64,000 nt of DNA, from positions 121,893 to 185,892 of the forward strand of contig NZ_JYNX01000019.1 of NCBI RefSeq assembly GCF_001044255.1, read 5' to 3'. Positions 27,522 to 35,385 of this stretch are shown one piece after another. The translations under genes were made by a program, and so were the position numbers. A model generated the notes under the pieces. That model was given only the letters and a program-made list of their open reading frames with translations. It had not been told where the DNA came from and did no database searches. Origin of the DNA: Mycolicibacterium chubuense. GTDB lineage: Bacteria; Actinomycetota; Actinomycetes; Mycobacteriales; Mycobacteriaceae. Position 1 is the stretch's first letter, and every line of letters starts with the position of its first letter.

Positions 27522-27920
27522 CTAGTGTACGCGGCCGCCGAGGTACTCAGGTCCTGACGGAAGGCGGACCGTCCTGGCGCGGTGCCGGCGATGCTGCAGC
27601 GGTTCGCGCGCCACCTTCTGCTCCTTGAGCTGCCGGATCACATCGTGTTTGGCCTGGGCGATCGCGTAGGCGAGGTTCGCGTCCGTCGAGACGGCGATCA
27701 GCGGGGGAAGCTCGGGCACGACGGTGCGCAGCGTGACCCGCTGCTCGCGGCGGCCGCGGTCCTGCAGTGACACCTGGACGCTGACCTCGTCGATGTCCCA
27801 CCTGCCGAGGTGGGGCCGCAGCGAGGACAGGTCCTTGCGCACGAGCGGTCTCTCCTTGGCGGCGAAGCCCGCCCCGACGTGGACGACAAGTTCGCTTGGG
27901 TCGTGCTGACGTTCCCTCAT
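27522..27920 (-). CDS. Hibernation-promoting-factor-like (S30AE) protein
   Basis: This is a 132-residue basic protein. DEVSVQVSLQDRGRREQ followed by LIAVSTDANLAYAIAQAKHD and VIRQLKEQK mirrors the beta-strand/long-helix pattern of the S30AE domain, which binds the 30S decoding site. The N-terminal half (VVHVGAGFAAKERPLVRKDL) is less conserved, and the C-terminus ends in Arg/His. Its ATG overlaps the stop of the GH130-like gene by 4 nt. The presence of a ribosome-hibernation-like gene in a carbohydrate/lipid operon points to stress or dormancy expression. The assignment is by pattern only. Confidence 0.6.
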   Translation of the reverse strand: MRERQHDPSELVVHVGAGFAAKERPLVRKDLSSLRPHLGRWDIDEVSVQVSLQDRGRREQRVTLRTVVPELPPLIAVSTDANLAYAIAQAKHDVIRQLKEQKVAREPLQHRRHRARTVRLPSGPEYLGGRVH

Positions 27921-29398
27921 GGCTGCACTATCTCGTCGAGCAGATCGGCGAGCGGCACCGTCGCCAGCCCGATCGCGGCGTCACAGATGCCGTACGGGAT
28001 CACCAGCGTGCCGGCGTGCACGAGTCCGCCGCAGGAGTAGACGACGTTGGGTACGTAGCCGTCCCGATCGTCGGCGGCCGGTGTCAGCAGCGGCCGTCGT
28101 AGCCGCCCGATCATCCGCGTGGGGTCCTGCAGATCGAGCAGGATCGCCCCGATGCTGTACGTGCGCATCGGTCCGACACCGTGCGTAAGCACAAGCCAAC
28201 CCGCGTCGGTTTCGATGGGCGGACCGCAGTTTCCGAGCTGCACCGTCTCCCACGTCTCGATCGGCTGCTGGCACGGCGACGCCGTCGGCCACACGGCCAG
28301 ATGGTCGGCGAAGGCGACGGTGTTGGTCTCCCGGTCGGACCGGGACATGGCGGCGAAGCGGCCGCCGATCCGCCGCGGGAACAGCGCCAGACCCTTGTTG
28401 GCCGCAGCGCGCCCGACGAGCGGCCCTGAGGTGAATGTCCGGAAATCCGTGGTCTCCAGCAGCTGCTGACTGATGTGCGAACCGCTGTAGGCGGTGTAGG
28501 TGGCGTAATAGGTGACAGCGCCGTCGTCGTGGATGAACCGGACGAACCGGGCATCCTCCACACCGGCCTGCTCGGCCTCCATGGACGGCCACAGCACACG
28601 CTCGGACAGAGTGACATCACGGGCGAAACGGACCGCGTACGAGCGTGCGGCGACCTCGCGCACCATGCCGATGGTTTCCTCGGCGTGGCCGCGGGTGCGC
28701 AGATGGGAGCGCAGACTGTCCAGCCGCTCGTCGAGATCGGACCGGGTGAAGAGCTCGCCGAGCGCGCCGAAGATGTAGTCCGATGCCTCGCCGGCACGGT
28801 CCCTGCTACTCAGTTCGGCGCGCAGCACCGCGGCGTCCATCAGCGTGGACTCGACACGTCCGGTGGACGCGAACGGCGCGGCCTCATCGATGGTGGCCGC
28901 ACCTGTCGCGTCGACGACACCGGTGCGGAAGCCGATCGAGGACCGGTGCCCCTCCCCGATCCCGCGCACACTCATCACGAACCGCAGACTCCCCGGCGGC
29001 AATCCCGTCTGATCGGGATGGGCGACCATGCTCGGATTGCACAGAGCCGCCCCCTCTATGGCGTACTCATTGGTGAACGTCGCTCCCAGCAACATCATTC
29101 GCGCATCGCTGAGGGTGCGGGCGGGGTCGAGGCGGTCGGCGAGTTCCTCGGCGTGCCTGCGGAAGGTGCCGCGCAGATCGCGGTGTCGGGCATCGAAGCG
29201 GACGAGGATGTCGTCCATGCCCGCCTGGACTTCGCCGTCGGTGAGCGCGAGCAGCCGCGAGAGCACCACACCGGCGCGTGACTCTTGGCGCTCGAAGCCC
29301 TCCTGACCTGGGACGAACAGCCGGGTGATCACCCGTGCCGGGTCGGCGTCGACTCGCGTAGCGCTGCGGGTCGCGAGCTCGGCTCGCGCCGATGTCAT
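27917..29398 (-). CDS. GH130-like glycoside phosphorylase/hydrolase
   Basis: This 493-residue protein has a C-terminal half like the five-bladed propeller of family 130: VEDARFVRFIHDDGAVTYYATYTAYSG, KGLALFPRRIGGRFAAMSRSD, GPPIETDAGWLVLTHGVGPM and GYVPNVVYSCGGLVHAGTLVIPYGICD. Family members phosphorolyse or hydrolyse beta-mannosides. The N-terminal 180 residues (a helical region with FVPGQEGFERQESRAGVVLSR) match the extended bacterial subgroup. ATG 29398 overlaps the upstream stop by 4 nt. With the adjacent GT4 and alpha/alpha-barrel protein it suggests making or recycling a mannose-type glycan, by inference. Confidence 0.82.
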   Translation of the reverse strand: MTSARAELATRSATRVDADPARVITRLFVPGQEGFERQESRAGVVLSRLLALTDGEVQAGMDDILVRFDARHRDLRGTFRRHAEELADRLDPARTLSDARMMLLGATFTNEYAIEGAALCNPSMVAHPDQTGLPPGSLRFVMSVRGIGEGHRSSIGFRTGVVDATGAATIDEAAPFASTGRVESTLMDAAVLRAELSSRDRAGEASDYIFGALGELFTRSDLDERLDSLRSHLRTRGHAEETIGMVREVAARSYAVRFARDVTLSERVLWPSMEAEQAGVEDARFVRFIHDDGAVTYYATYTAYSGSHISQQLLETTDFRTFTSGPLVGRAAANKGLALFPRRIGGRFAAMSRSDRETNTVAFADHLAVWPTASPCQQPIETWETVQLGNCGPPIETDAGWLVLTHGVGPMRTYSIGAILLDLQDPTRMIGRLRRPLLTPAADDRDGYVPNVVYSCGGLVHAGTLVIPYGICDAAIGLATVPLADLLDEIVQP

Positions 29399-30417
29399 TG
29401 CGGCACAGGCGAAAAACGACGCGCCTGCTGCATGGTCGACAAAGCGGCCAGCGTGGACTCCGCACCTTGGTTCAGGTTCACCCGGTCGCCATGCAGGCCA
29501 TCGAAACCTCCCCCGGTGCTGGGGTCCCACATCGGCATGCCGAGGTCGTTGTCGCCCTCGAACCAGGCGGCCGCTGCGCGCAGGCCCTCAGGCCAGGCCG
29601 GCCGCGGATCAACGGTGGCGGCGCGGGCGCACGCGTCGGCCAGGCTCGCCACTTCGATCGGCTGCTGGTCGAATGCGGGCCGCCGGTCGCCGGGACCCCG
29701 CCCCGCGACGGGTGTCGGGGACAGATGACCGTCGACCGTCTCGAGGTCGAGCAGCCACTCCAGCAGGTCCAGGCCGCGGTCGAGCAGCGCCGGATCGTCG
29801 AGGGCGACACCGGTCGCGATCATCGCTTCGACGAGCGCGCCGTTCGCGTAGCGCAGACGTGGCTCGGGCCAACGCCATTCGGGATCCTGCGGGGCAGCCG
29901 GAATGGAGCGCGCGTAGTCGGTCAGCAGGGCGCGCGCGGCCGGGTGTCCGGGGGTGACGTCGAGGAGTTCGGCGGCGCCGATCGCGGCGAAGGCCATCGC
30001 CCGCGGATGGGGTGACCTGGTCTGGGCCGCCCGCTCGAACTGCACGGTCGCGAGCCGGCGCACGAGGCTCACATCGCTGTGCGCGGCGGCGGTACCCAAT
30101 GCCCACACCATCCGGCCCCAGTGGTCGTCGGTGCCCGGCTGGTCCTGCCAGCGTCCCGCGCTGTCCATCCGGTTGCGACATCCGCCGTCATAGGACTGGG
30201 CGTCGTTGAGGAAACCCAGGGCCTTGCCGGCCAGCCCGTTCACCGGACCGCCTGACCCCGGCTCCCGGGTGGCGACGATGAGCACCCGGGCCATGTCGTC
30301 GACGCAGTATCCGTGCTCGCGACGCGGCTGGGTCAGCTTGGCGTGCTCGAACGTGGCACGGTGGTCGGTCATCCGCAGCAGGTGCGTGAACACCACCGCG
30401 GGCACCGGGCCGGTCAC
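29395..30417 (-). CDS. Alpha/alpha-barrel glycosidase-like protein
   Basis: This 340-residue protein begins at GTG 30417, overlapping the GT4 stop (GTGA). Helical repeats with aromatic and acidic motifs (REHGYCVDDMARVLIVA, SYDGGCRNRMDSAGRWQDQP, GTDDHWGRMVWALGT, WRWPEPRLRYANGALVEA) resemble six-hairpin enzymes acting on glycans. Mycobacterial and rhizobial relatives are usually annotated as glycosyltransferase-associated or hypothetical. No specific activity can be assigned. Tight overlap with GT4 and GH130 genes argues for a shared substrate. Confidence 0.75.
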   Translation of the reverse strand: MTGPVPAVVFTHLLRMTDHRATFEHAKLTQPRREHGYCVDDMARVLIVATREPGSGGPVNGLAGKALGFLNDAQSYDGGCRNRMDSAGRWQDQPGTDDHWGRMVWALGTAAAHSDVSLVRRLATVQFERAAQTRSPHPRAMAFAAIGAAELLDVTPGHPAARALLTDYARSIPAAPQDPEWRWPEPRLRYANGALVEAMIATGVALDDPALLDRGLDLLEWLLDLETVDGHLSPTPVAGRGPGDRRPAFDQQPIEVASLADACARAATVDPRPAWPEGLRAAAAWFEGDNDLGMPMWDPSTGGGFDGLHGDRVNLNQGAESTLAALSTMQQARRFSPVPQ

Positions 30418-31592
30418 GCGGACGCCATCCGCGCGGCGACCAGGCGCTGCGCGACCTTGATGTAGGACCCGGCCACCACGGGCCACGCCATCGACGGGGC
30501 CAGCTCACGTGCTTCGGAGGCCATGGTGCCGGCAACCCGCGGGTCGGTGAGCAGCCGGCGCAGGGCGCGCACCAGCGCATCGGGATCGTCGTGGGCGACC
30601 AGAGTGCCCGCGCCGTTGCCGAGCAGTTCGACGGCGTGCGGGAACGCGGTTGCCACGATGGGTCGTCCGCTGGCGATCGAGTCGACGAGCACGCCGGAGG
30701 TGACCTGCTCCTTCGAGTCGTACGGCAGCACGACAACCGAGGCGGTCTGCATCAGCGCGGTCAGCGCCGCGGGTGTGCGGTAGGCCGCGTCGAAGGACAC
30801 CGAATCCTCGACACCGAGACGTTTTGCTTGTGCGACAAGGCTTTCCCGGTAGGTATCACCGTGCAGGGCCAGCACCTTGGGGTGCGTGCGGCCCGCGACG
30901 AGGTATCGGGGCTGCTGGGCGAGATCCTTGAGCGAGACCATCGCATCGATGACCCGCTCGATGCCCTTGCCCGGCCCCAGCAGACCCCAGGACAGGAGGA
31001 TCGGCCGGCCCGACCGCTTCGATGCGGCGACCGTGGGCAGCGCCGCCCCGTGCGGGATGGTCGCGACCTTGCGGTCGTTGACACGGAAGCCCGCGCGCAG
31101 CCGCAGGCGCGCGGTGTTCGACATGACGACCACCTGATCCGCGCGTGCCATCACCTCGTCCAGAACCGAACGTTGATGGGGCGTCGGCGTTGTCAGCACC
31201 GTGTGCACGATCACGATCGAGGACACCGTCAGGGCCTTCATGATCTCGATGACCTCGTCGCCGTCGGCGCCGCCGTAGATGCCGTACTCGTGCTGGATGA
31301 TCGCGACATCGCGCCGGTTGAGCAGCTCCGCGGCCGCCGCGACGGAGGCCGCGGAGCCGTTGACGAGCTCTCCCACGACATCGGTGCTGGCCGAACGGGT
31401 GCCGTCGGAGATGCGCACGACGTTCACATCGACGCCCCGCGCGGACAACCCGTTGGCCAGAGCGGCGCTGAACGTCGCCAGACCGCAGACGGTCGGCGCG
31501 TACGTGCTCAGGATCCCGACGGTCGGCAGGAAGGGGAGGTTGTCGAGCCCGAAGGGGGCGATCAGCGGACTGATGGAGGTACGTACATTCAC
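30414..31592 (-). CDS. GT4-family glycosyltransferase (copy 1)
   Basis: This 392-residue GT-B enzyme has an N-terminal Rossmann start LPTVGILSTYAPTVCGLATF. LLSWGLLGPGKGIERVIDAM is the start of the C-terminal UDP/GDP-sugar domain. The family E-x7-E region appears as SGVLVDSIASGRPIVATAFP, with Asp in place of the first Glu. GTG 31592 is preferred; a TTG at 31679 would add 29 residues. The paralogue at 49.1-50.3 kb begins at the same core. It leads the five-gene operon, 137 bp after the LuxR-type regulator. The donor and acceptor are unknown. Confidence 0.85.
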   Translation of the reverse strand: MNVRTSISPLIAPFGLDNLPFLPTVGILSTYAPTVCGLATFSAALANGLSARGVDVNVVRISDGTRSASTDVVGELVNGSAASVAAAAELLNRRDVAIIQHEYGIYGGADGDEVIEIMKALTVSSIVIVHTVLTTPTPHQRSVLDEVMARADQVVVMSNTARLRLRAGFRVNDRKVATIPHGAALPTVAASKRSGRPILLSWGLLGPGKGIERVIDAMVSLKDLAQQPRYLVAGRTHPKVLALHGDTYRESLVAQAKRLGVEDSVSFDAAYRTPAALTALMQTASVVVLPYDSKEQVTSGVLVDSIASGRPIVATAFPHAVELLGNGAGTLVAHDDPDALVRALRRLLTDPRVAGTMASEARELAPSMAWPVVAGSYIKVAQRLVAARMASA

Positions 31593-31729
31593 AAGATTCC
31601 CGACTGGGCTGTTGCCACCGGCGTGACCGGCGTGTGCGAAGACTCGGGAAGACCTATGCGAAAACGAGAGACGGTCCAAGCGGGACTGCTGGGTGGACCA
31701 GCTTTGACCAGTCTACGCCCTCGGGGCCT

Positions 31730-32386
31730 CTACGGGCCGCCGCGCCAGTGCTCGATGCGGCTGTGGTCGGGCAGGAAACCGTGCTGCATTCCCCACAGCA
31801 CGGCCTGCGTCCGGCTCTCGACGCCCACTTTGCGGTACAGCGACCGGATGTAGGACTTCACGGTGTTGGGACTGAGGTAGGTCAGCCGCGCGACGTCGGC
31901 GTTGCTCTTTCCCTGGGTGATCAGCGCCAGGATCTCCGCCTCGCGGTCGGTGAGGCCCTCGCTGCGGCCGGGCCAGTCGTTGCCCGGAGCGGGACGCGTG
32001 CGCGGCGGTGTCTCGCTGACCACGGTCTGCCCTCGGTGCACTGCCTCCAGGGCCGCCACCAGGTCACGCGCAGGCAGTGTCTTCGACAGATATCCGTGAG
32101 CGCCACGCTCGCGCGCGCTCGCGACCAGGTCGGGATGAAAGTTCCACGTGTACACGACAACTCGGCGAGCGCACGGATTGGCGACCAGAACGCCGATCTC
32201 CTCGTGGTCCGACTCCGGTTGCGCGAAGCTGTCATACAGCGCGATGTCGACGGTGTCCTTGAGCGGCATCGAGGCGTCGAGTTCGGCGACGACCACGCGA
32301 TCGCGATACGGCTCGAGCATGTTCGCCACGCCTTGCACGACGACGTCGTAGTCGTCGATGAGTGCCACCGTGATCGCCTCGGTCAC
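31730..32386 (-). CDS. LuxR/NarL-type response regulator
   Basis: This 218-residue regulator has a receiver-like domain (MTEAITVALIDDYDVVVQGV, then VDIALYDSF at the phosphoacceptor position and ARERGAHGYLSKTL) and a LuxR HTH (LTDREAEILALITQGKSNAD, LSPNTVKSYIRSLYRKVGV). The receiver keeps DD near residues 11-12, a candidate Asp at ALYD and a Lys at LSKT. No sensor kinase is adjacent. It starts with GTG and reads in the same direction as the glycosyltransferase operon. Two palindromes immediately upstream (32401-32433) are candidate binding sites for autoregulation. Confidence 0.88.
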   Translation of the reverse strand: MTEAITVALIDDYDVVVQGVANMLEPYRDRVVVAELDASMPLKDTVDIALYDSFAQPESDHEEIGVLVANPCARRVVVYTWNFHPDLVASARERGAHGYLSKTLPARDLVAALEAVHRGQTVVSETPPRTRPAPGNDWPGRSEGLTDREAEILALITQGKSNADVARLTYLSPNTVKSYIRSLYRKVGVESRTQAVLWGMQHGFLPDHSRIEHWRGGP

Positions 32387-32400
32387 GGCGCTGACATTAC

Positions 32401-32433
32401 CCCCTTAGGGGTGTACCGCCACACCCCTGAGGG
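32401..32433. promoter_or_regulatory. Twin CCCCTNAGGG palindromes, likely operator
   Basis: CCCCTTAGGGG at 32401-32411 and CCCCTGAGGG at 32424-32433 have centres 23 bp apart, about two helix turns. They are also inverted with respect to each other (AGGGGTGT and ACACCCCT flanking ACCGCC). They lie 14 bp upstream of the LuxR-type regulator and 53 bp upstream of the divergent DUF6131 gene. Confidence 0.55.
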
Positions 32434-32485
32434 TGGTCGACTGACATCGGTCTGAACGGCCGAAAGTCCAACGGAAGGTTCGATC

Positions 32486-32641
32486 ATGATCATTCTCGGC
32501 ATCATTGCGGTGATCGCAGGTCTGCTGCTGAAGATCTCCATTCTCACCACCATCGGGGTCATCCTCGTCGTCGTCGGGGCCATCCTCGCGGTCCTCGGCT
32601 CCACTGGTCGCGCGGTCGGTGGCCGCCGGCACTACTTCTGA
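32486..32641 (+). CDS. DUF6131-family small membrane protein
   Basis: This 51-residue protein has two hydrophobic segments (MIILGIIAVIAGLLL and TIGVILVVVGAILAVLG) and the conserved end GRAVGGRRHYF. This matches the short mycobacterial DUF6131 proteins. The ATG at 32486 has GGAAGG upstream. It is divergent from the LuxR-type regulator across 99 bp that contain the twin palindromes, so the two are probably co-regulated. Confidence 0.85.
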   Translation: MIILGIIAVIAGLLLKISILTTIGVILVVVGAILAVLGSTGRAVGGRRHYF

Positions 32642-32681
32642 CCCCCTGACCTGCGGCTGGTGACACCGGTCACAAACTGAC

Positions 32682-32707
32682 GTTTGCGTAGACGGTGCCC
32701 TGGCTAT
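32682..32707 (+). promoter_or_regulatory. Possible SigF-type promoter
   Basis: GTTT at 32682-32685 and GGCTAT at 32702-32707 are separated by 16 bp, close to the mycobacterial SigF pattern GTTT-N15-17-GGGTAT. The gene start is 26 bp further on, with GAGAGGAG as ribosome site. Confidence 0.45.
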
Positions 32708-32732
32708 TCGACTTCCACGAGAGGAGTTCAAA

Positions 32733-33314
32733 ATGCCTACCTGGCAATGGATTTTGATCGCTGCAGCAATCATCGTGGTGATCGCTGTCGTGATCCTGGC
32801 TGTGCGTTCCGGCGGCGGCCGCAAACGCAGTGAAGAGCTCAAGCAACACTTCGGACCCGAGTACGACCGGGTGGTCCACCAGACCGGCGACCCGAAGGCC
32901 GCGGAGAAGGAACTCGCCGCTCGCGCTCGCAAGCGCGACAAGCTCGACATCGTCGCGCTGCCCCCCGTGGCACGCAACGACTTCGAAATGCGCTGGGCGC
33001 AGGTGCAAACCGACTTCGTCGACGACCCCGCTCGGGCCGTCGGCACTGCCGACCTGCTCGTCACCGAGGTCATGCGCCAGCGTGGCTACCCGGTCGACGA
33101 CTTCGAACGGCAGGCGGCCGATATCTCCGTCGACCACCCGCACATCGTCGAGAACTACCGCGCCGCGCACAGCATCCACGATGCGCAGCAACGCGGCGAG
33201 ATCGACACGGAACGGCAGCGGGAGGCCTTCGTGCACTACCGCGCGCTGTTCGAACGACTGCTCGACACCACTGACAACGACACCTCTAAGGAGGCACGGC
33301 ATGACCACGCATGA
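32733..33314 (+). CDS. Membrane-anchored protein with FVDDP domain (paralogue A)
   Basis: This 193-residue protein has a single N-terminal helix (WQWILIAAAIIVVIAVVILAV) followed by a charged cytoplasmic-type domain. The domain core RWAQVQTDFVDDPARAVGTA, DLLVTEVMRQRGY and ALFERLLD recurs in the next gene. It begins at ATG 32733 behind a strong ribosome site and overlaps the next gene by 14 bp. Similar proteins with secreted or membrane starts are frequent in actinobacteria, have no known function, and often sit with stress genes. Confidence 0.85.
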   Translation: MPTWQWILIAAAIIVVIAVVILAVRSGGGRKRSEELKQHFGPEYDRVVHQTGDPKAAEKELAARARKRDKLDIVALPPVARNDFEMRWAQVQTDFVDDPARAVGTADLLVTEVMRQRGYPVDDFERQAADISVDHPHIVENYRAAHSIHDAQQRGEIDTERQREAFVHYRALFERLLDTTDNDTSKEARHDHA

Positions 33315-33891
33315 TCAGCACACCGACGCCTGGGCCAACCAGGCACCGCAGGGCCAGCCCCAGTACGCCACGGAGGGGCAGAACTACATCCCCGAAGATC
33401 AGGTCGCCCCGGTGCAGCACGACACCACCGCGACGCACGGCGCCGGTCCGCCGACCACGCCGATGGACCCGGAGGTCGCCGGCGTCGCACAGCAGCACGG
33501 GCAGCACGGGCAGCACACCGACGTGCAACGCACCGACATGCAGCAGGACGCGGCATCACCGCGCACCGACCACACGGAGCACACCCAGCGCGCCGAACGC
33601 TCCGGACATGAAAGCGACGTCGACGGAAAGCTTTTCGCCGACGACGAGCTCGCCGGGCTACGGGCACGCTGGGATGCCGTCCAGGCCGGTTTCGTCGACG
33701 ATCCGAAGGATTGCGTGCAGAAGGCCGACGGCCTGGTCGCCGACCTCGTGCAGCAGCTCACCACCGGCTTCGGGCAGGCGCGCTCGCGCCTGGAGGAGCA
33801 GTGGGGCCGCGGTGAGCAGGCCTCGACCGAGGACCTGCGCGTCGCCCTGAAGCGCTACCGCAGCTTCTTCGAAAGGCTGCTCTCGGTCTGA
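33301..33891 (+). CDS. Soluble protein with FVDDP domain (paralogue B)
   Basis: This 196-residue protein has a disordered first 110 residues, rich in Gln, His and Thr (GQHGQHTDVQRTDMQQ). The last 85 residues carry RWDAVQAGFVDDPKDCVQKA, DGLVADLVQQL and YRSFFERLLSV, matching the upstream gene position by position. ATG 33301 has AAGGAGG upstream, inside the preceding gene. The pair thus pairs a membrane-bound and a soluble form of one domain. The function is unknown. Confidence 0.83.
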   Translation: MTTHDQHTDAWANQAPQGQPQYATEGQNYIPEDQVAPVQHDTTATHGAGPPTTPMDPEVAGVAQQHGQHGQHTDVQRTDMQQDAASPRTDHTEHTQRAERSGHESDVDGKLFADDELAGLRARWDAVQAGFVDDPKDCVQKADGLVADLVQQLTTGFGQARSRLEEQWGRGEQASTEDLRVALKRYRSFFERLLSV

Positions 33892-33902
33892 CTTTCTGAC
33901 AC

Positions 33903-33944
33903 GGCTGCGCTGGCGGCGGGTTGAGACCGGTCGTCAGCGCGGCC
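33903..33944. repeat. Stem-loop related to dispersed palindrome
   Basis: GGCTGCGCTGGCG at 33903-33915 faces CGTCAGCGCGGCC at 33932-33944; 11 of 13 positions pair and the others can form G-U. The loop holds TTGAGACC. It resembles the inner arms of the 63-bp family and lies 11 bp past the stop of the FVDDP gene. Confidence 0.45.
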
Positions 33945-33950
33945 TGTCGT

Positions 33951-34008
33951 CGACTGTGGGGGTTGTGCACGTAGATCACCGATTTAGCGTGCACAAGCCC
34001 CACAGTCG
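33951..34008. terminator. Long stem-loop between converging genes
   Basis: A 21-bp stem with one mismatch is formed by CGACTGTGGGGG... at 33951-33971 and ...CCCCACAGTCG at 33988-34008, with a 16-nt loop. It lies between the FVDDP gene and the convergent transporter, a position suited to a bidirectional terminator. No T-run is present. Confidence 0.6.
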
Positions 34009-34029
34009 GAGCCTCAATGAGTCAGTGGC

Positions 34030-35367
34030 TCACGCCCGGAAGGCCGAGCCCCGCTCCCGATCGAGATACGTGTCGGCCTTGTTGCGCAGGAAGAACACGT
34101 ACACCACCAGCGACACCGCGATGCACACCGTGACGTAGCCGATGAACAGCGGCACCTGGCCATTCTCCTTGGCCGCCTGATAGATCAGTGGCGCCGTCCC
34201 GCCGAAGATCGAGTTCGCGAGCGCATACCCGACCCCGACGCCGAGCGCCCGCACATGCGCCGGGAACAACTCCGACTTCACCAGCGCGTTGATCGACGTG
34301 TATCCCGTCAGGATGATGTAGCTGACCGCGACGAGCGCGAAAGACGTGAGCGGTGAACGTGTCTCGGGCAGGTACGTGATGAGCACATAGGTCCACACCA
34401 GCCCGCCGATGCCGAAGAACACCAGCATCGGTTTGCGCCCGATCCGGTCACTGAGGATCCCGCCTAGCGGCTGCAGCAGCATCAGGAAGATCAGCCCCGT
34501 CAGGTTGATCCACGTCGCGGTCATACCCTCGCCCTTGTACGCGGTCTTGACGATCGCCGGCGCGTTGACGCTGTAGGTGTAGAACGCGACCGTGCCGCCC
34601 AGCGTGATCAGGAAGCACAGCAGCAGCGGCCGCCAGTACTGCGTGAACAGCGCCCGCACCGACCCCGCGCCCGGATCCTCCCCCGCCTTGGTCGCCTCGA
34701 TGACCTCCTCGGACAGCGACTCGTCCATCGTGCGCCGCAGCCAGAACACCACCACCGCCGCCACGCCACCGACGGCGAACGCGATGCGCCAACCGAATTC
34801 GCGCAGCTGGTCGTCGTCGAGTGTGGTCTGCAGGATCAAGAGCGTGAACTGCGCCAGCACGTGCCCACCGACCAGCGTCACGTACTGGAACGACGAGAAG
34901 AAGCCGCGCCGCTCCCGCGTCGCCGCCTCCGACATGTACGTCGCCGACGTGCCGTACTCGCCGCCGGTCGCGAACCCCTGCACCAACCGCGCCACGATCA
35001 GGATGATCGGCGCCGCCATCCCGATCACTGCCTGCGACGGCACCAGCGCAATCACCAAGGAGCACAGCGCCATCAGCGACACGCTCACCGTCAGCGCCGC
35101 CCGGCGGCCCCGCCGGTCGGCGAACCGGCCGAAGAACCACGACCCCACAGGCCGCATCACGAACGTGATCGCGAAGATCGCGTACACGTACACCGTCGAG
35201 TTCTTCTCCGACTCGTCGAAGAACTGGCCCTCGAAATACGTTGCGAACACGGTGTAGACGTAGACGTCGTACCACTCGACGAGGTTGCCCGACGAGCCCC
35301 GGATCGTGTTCCAGATCGCCCGCCGTGTCTCGGCGGCGCTCGACCGCGGCACTGTCGTGGTGGTCAT
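34030..35367 (-). CDS. MFS metabolite:H+ symporter (KgtP/ProP type)
   Basis: This is a 445-residue permease with twelve predicted membrane spans. GNLVEWYDVYVYT near residue 27 and RPVGSWFFGRFADRRGRRAAL near 73 (the loop 2-3 motif) mark the metabolite:H+ symporter family. GFATGGEYGTSATYMSEAA and a second-half motif LSDRIGRKPMLVFFG follow. The family moves dicarboxylates, proline, betaine or shikimate; the substrate is not readable. It ends in the hairpin region and starts 18 bp after the kinase stop on the same strand. Confidence 0.9.
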   Translation of the reverse strand: MTTTTVPRSSAAETRRAIWNTIRGSSGNLVEWYDVYVYTVFATYFEGQFFDESEKNSTVYVYAIFAITFVMRPVGSWFFGRFADRRGRRAALTVSVSLMALCSLVIALVPSQAVIGMAAPIILIVARLVQGFATGGEYGTSATYMSEAATRERRGFFSSFQYVTLVGGHVLAQFTLLILQTTLDDDQLREFGWRIAFAVGGVAAVVVFWLRRTMDESLSEEVIEATKAGEDPGAGSVRALFTQYWRPLLLCFLITLGGTVAFYTYSVNAPAIVKTAYKGEGMTATWINLTGLIFLMLLQPLGGILSDRIGRKPMLVFFGIGGLVWTYVLITYLPETRSPLTSFALVAVSYIILTGYTSINALVKSELFPAHVRALGVGVGYALANSIFGGTAPLIYQAAKENGQVPLFIGYVTVCIAVSLVVYVFFLRNKADTYLDRERGSAFRA

Positions 35368-35385
35368 CGTTGCCCTCCCCCTGTG

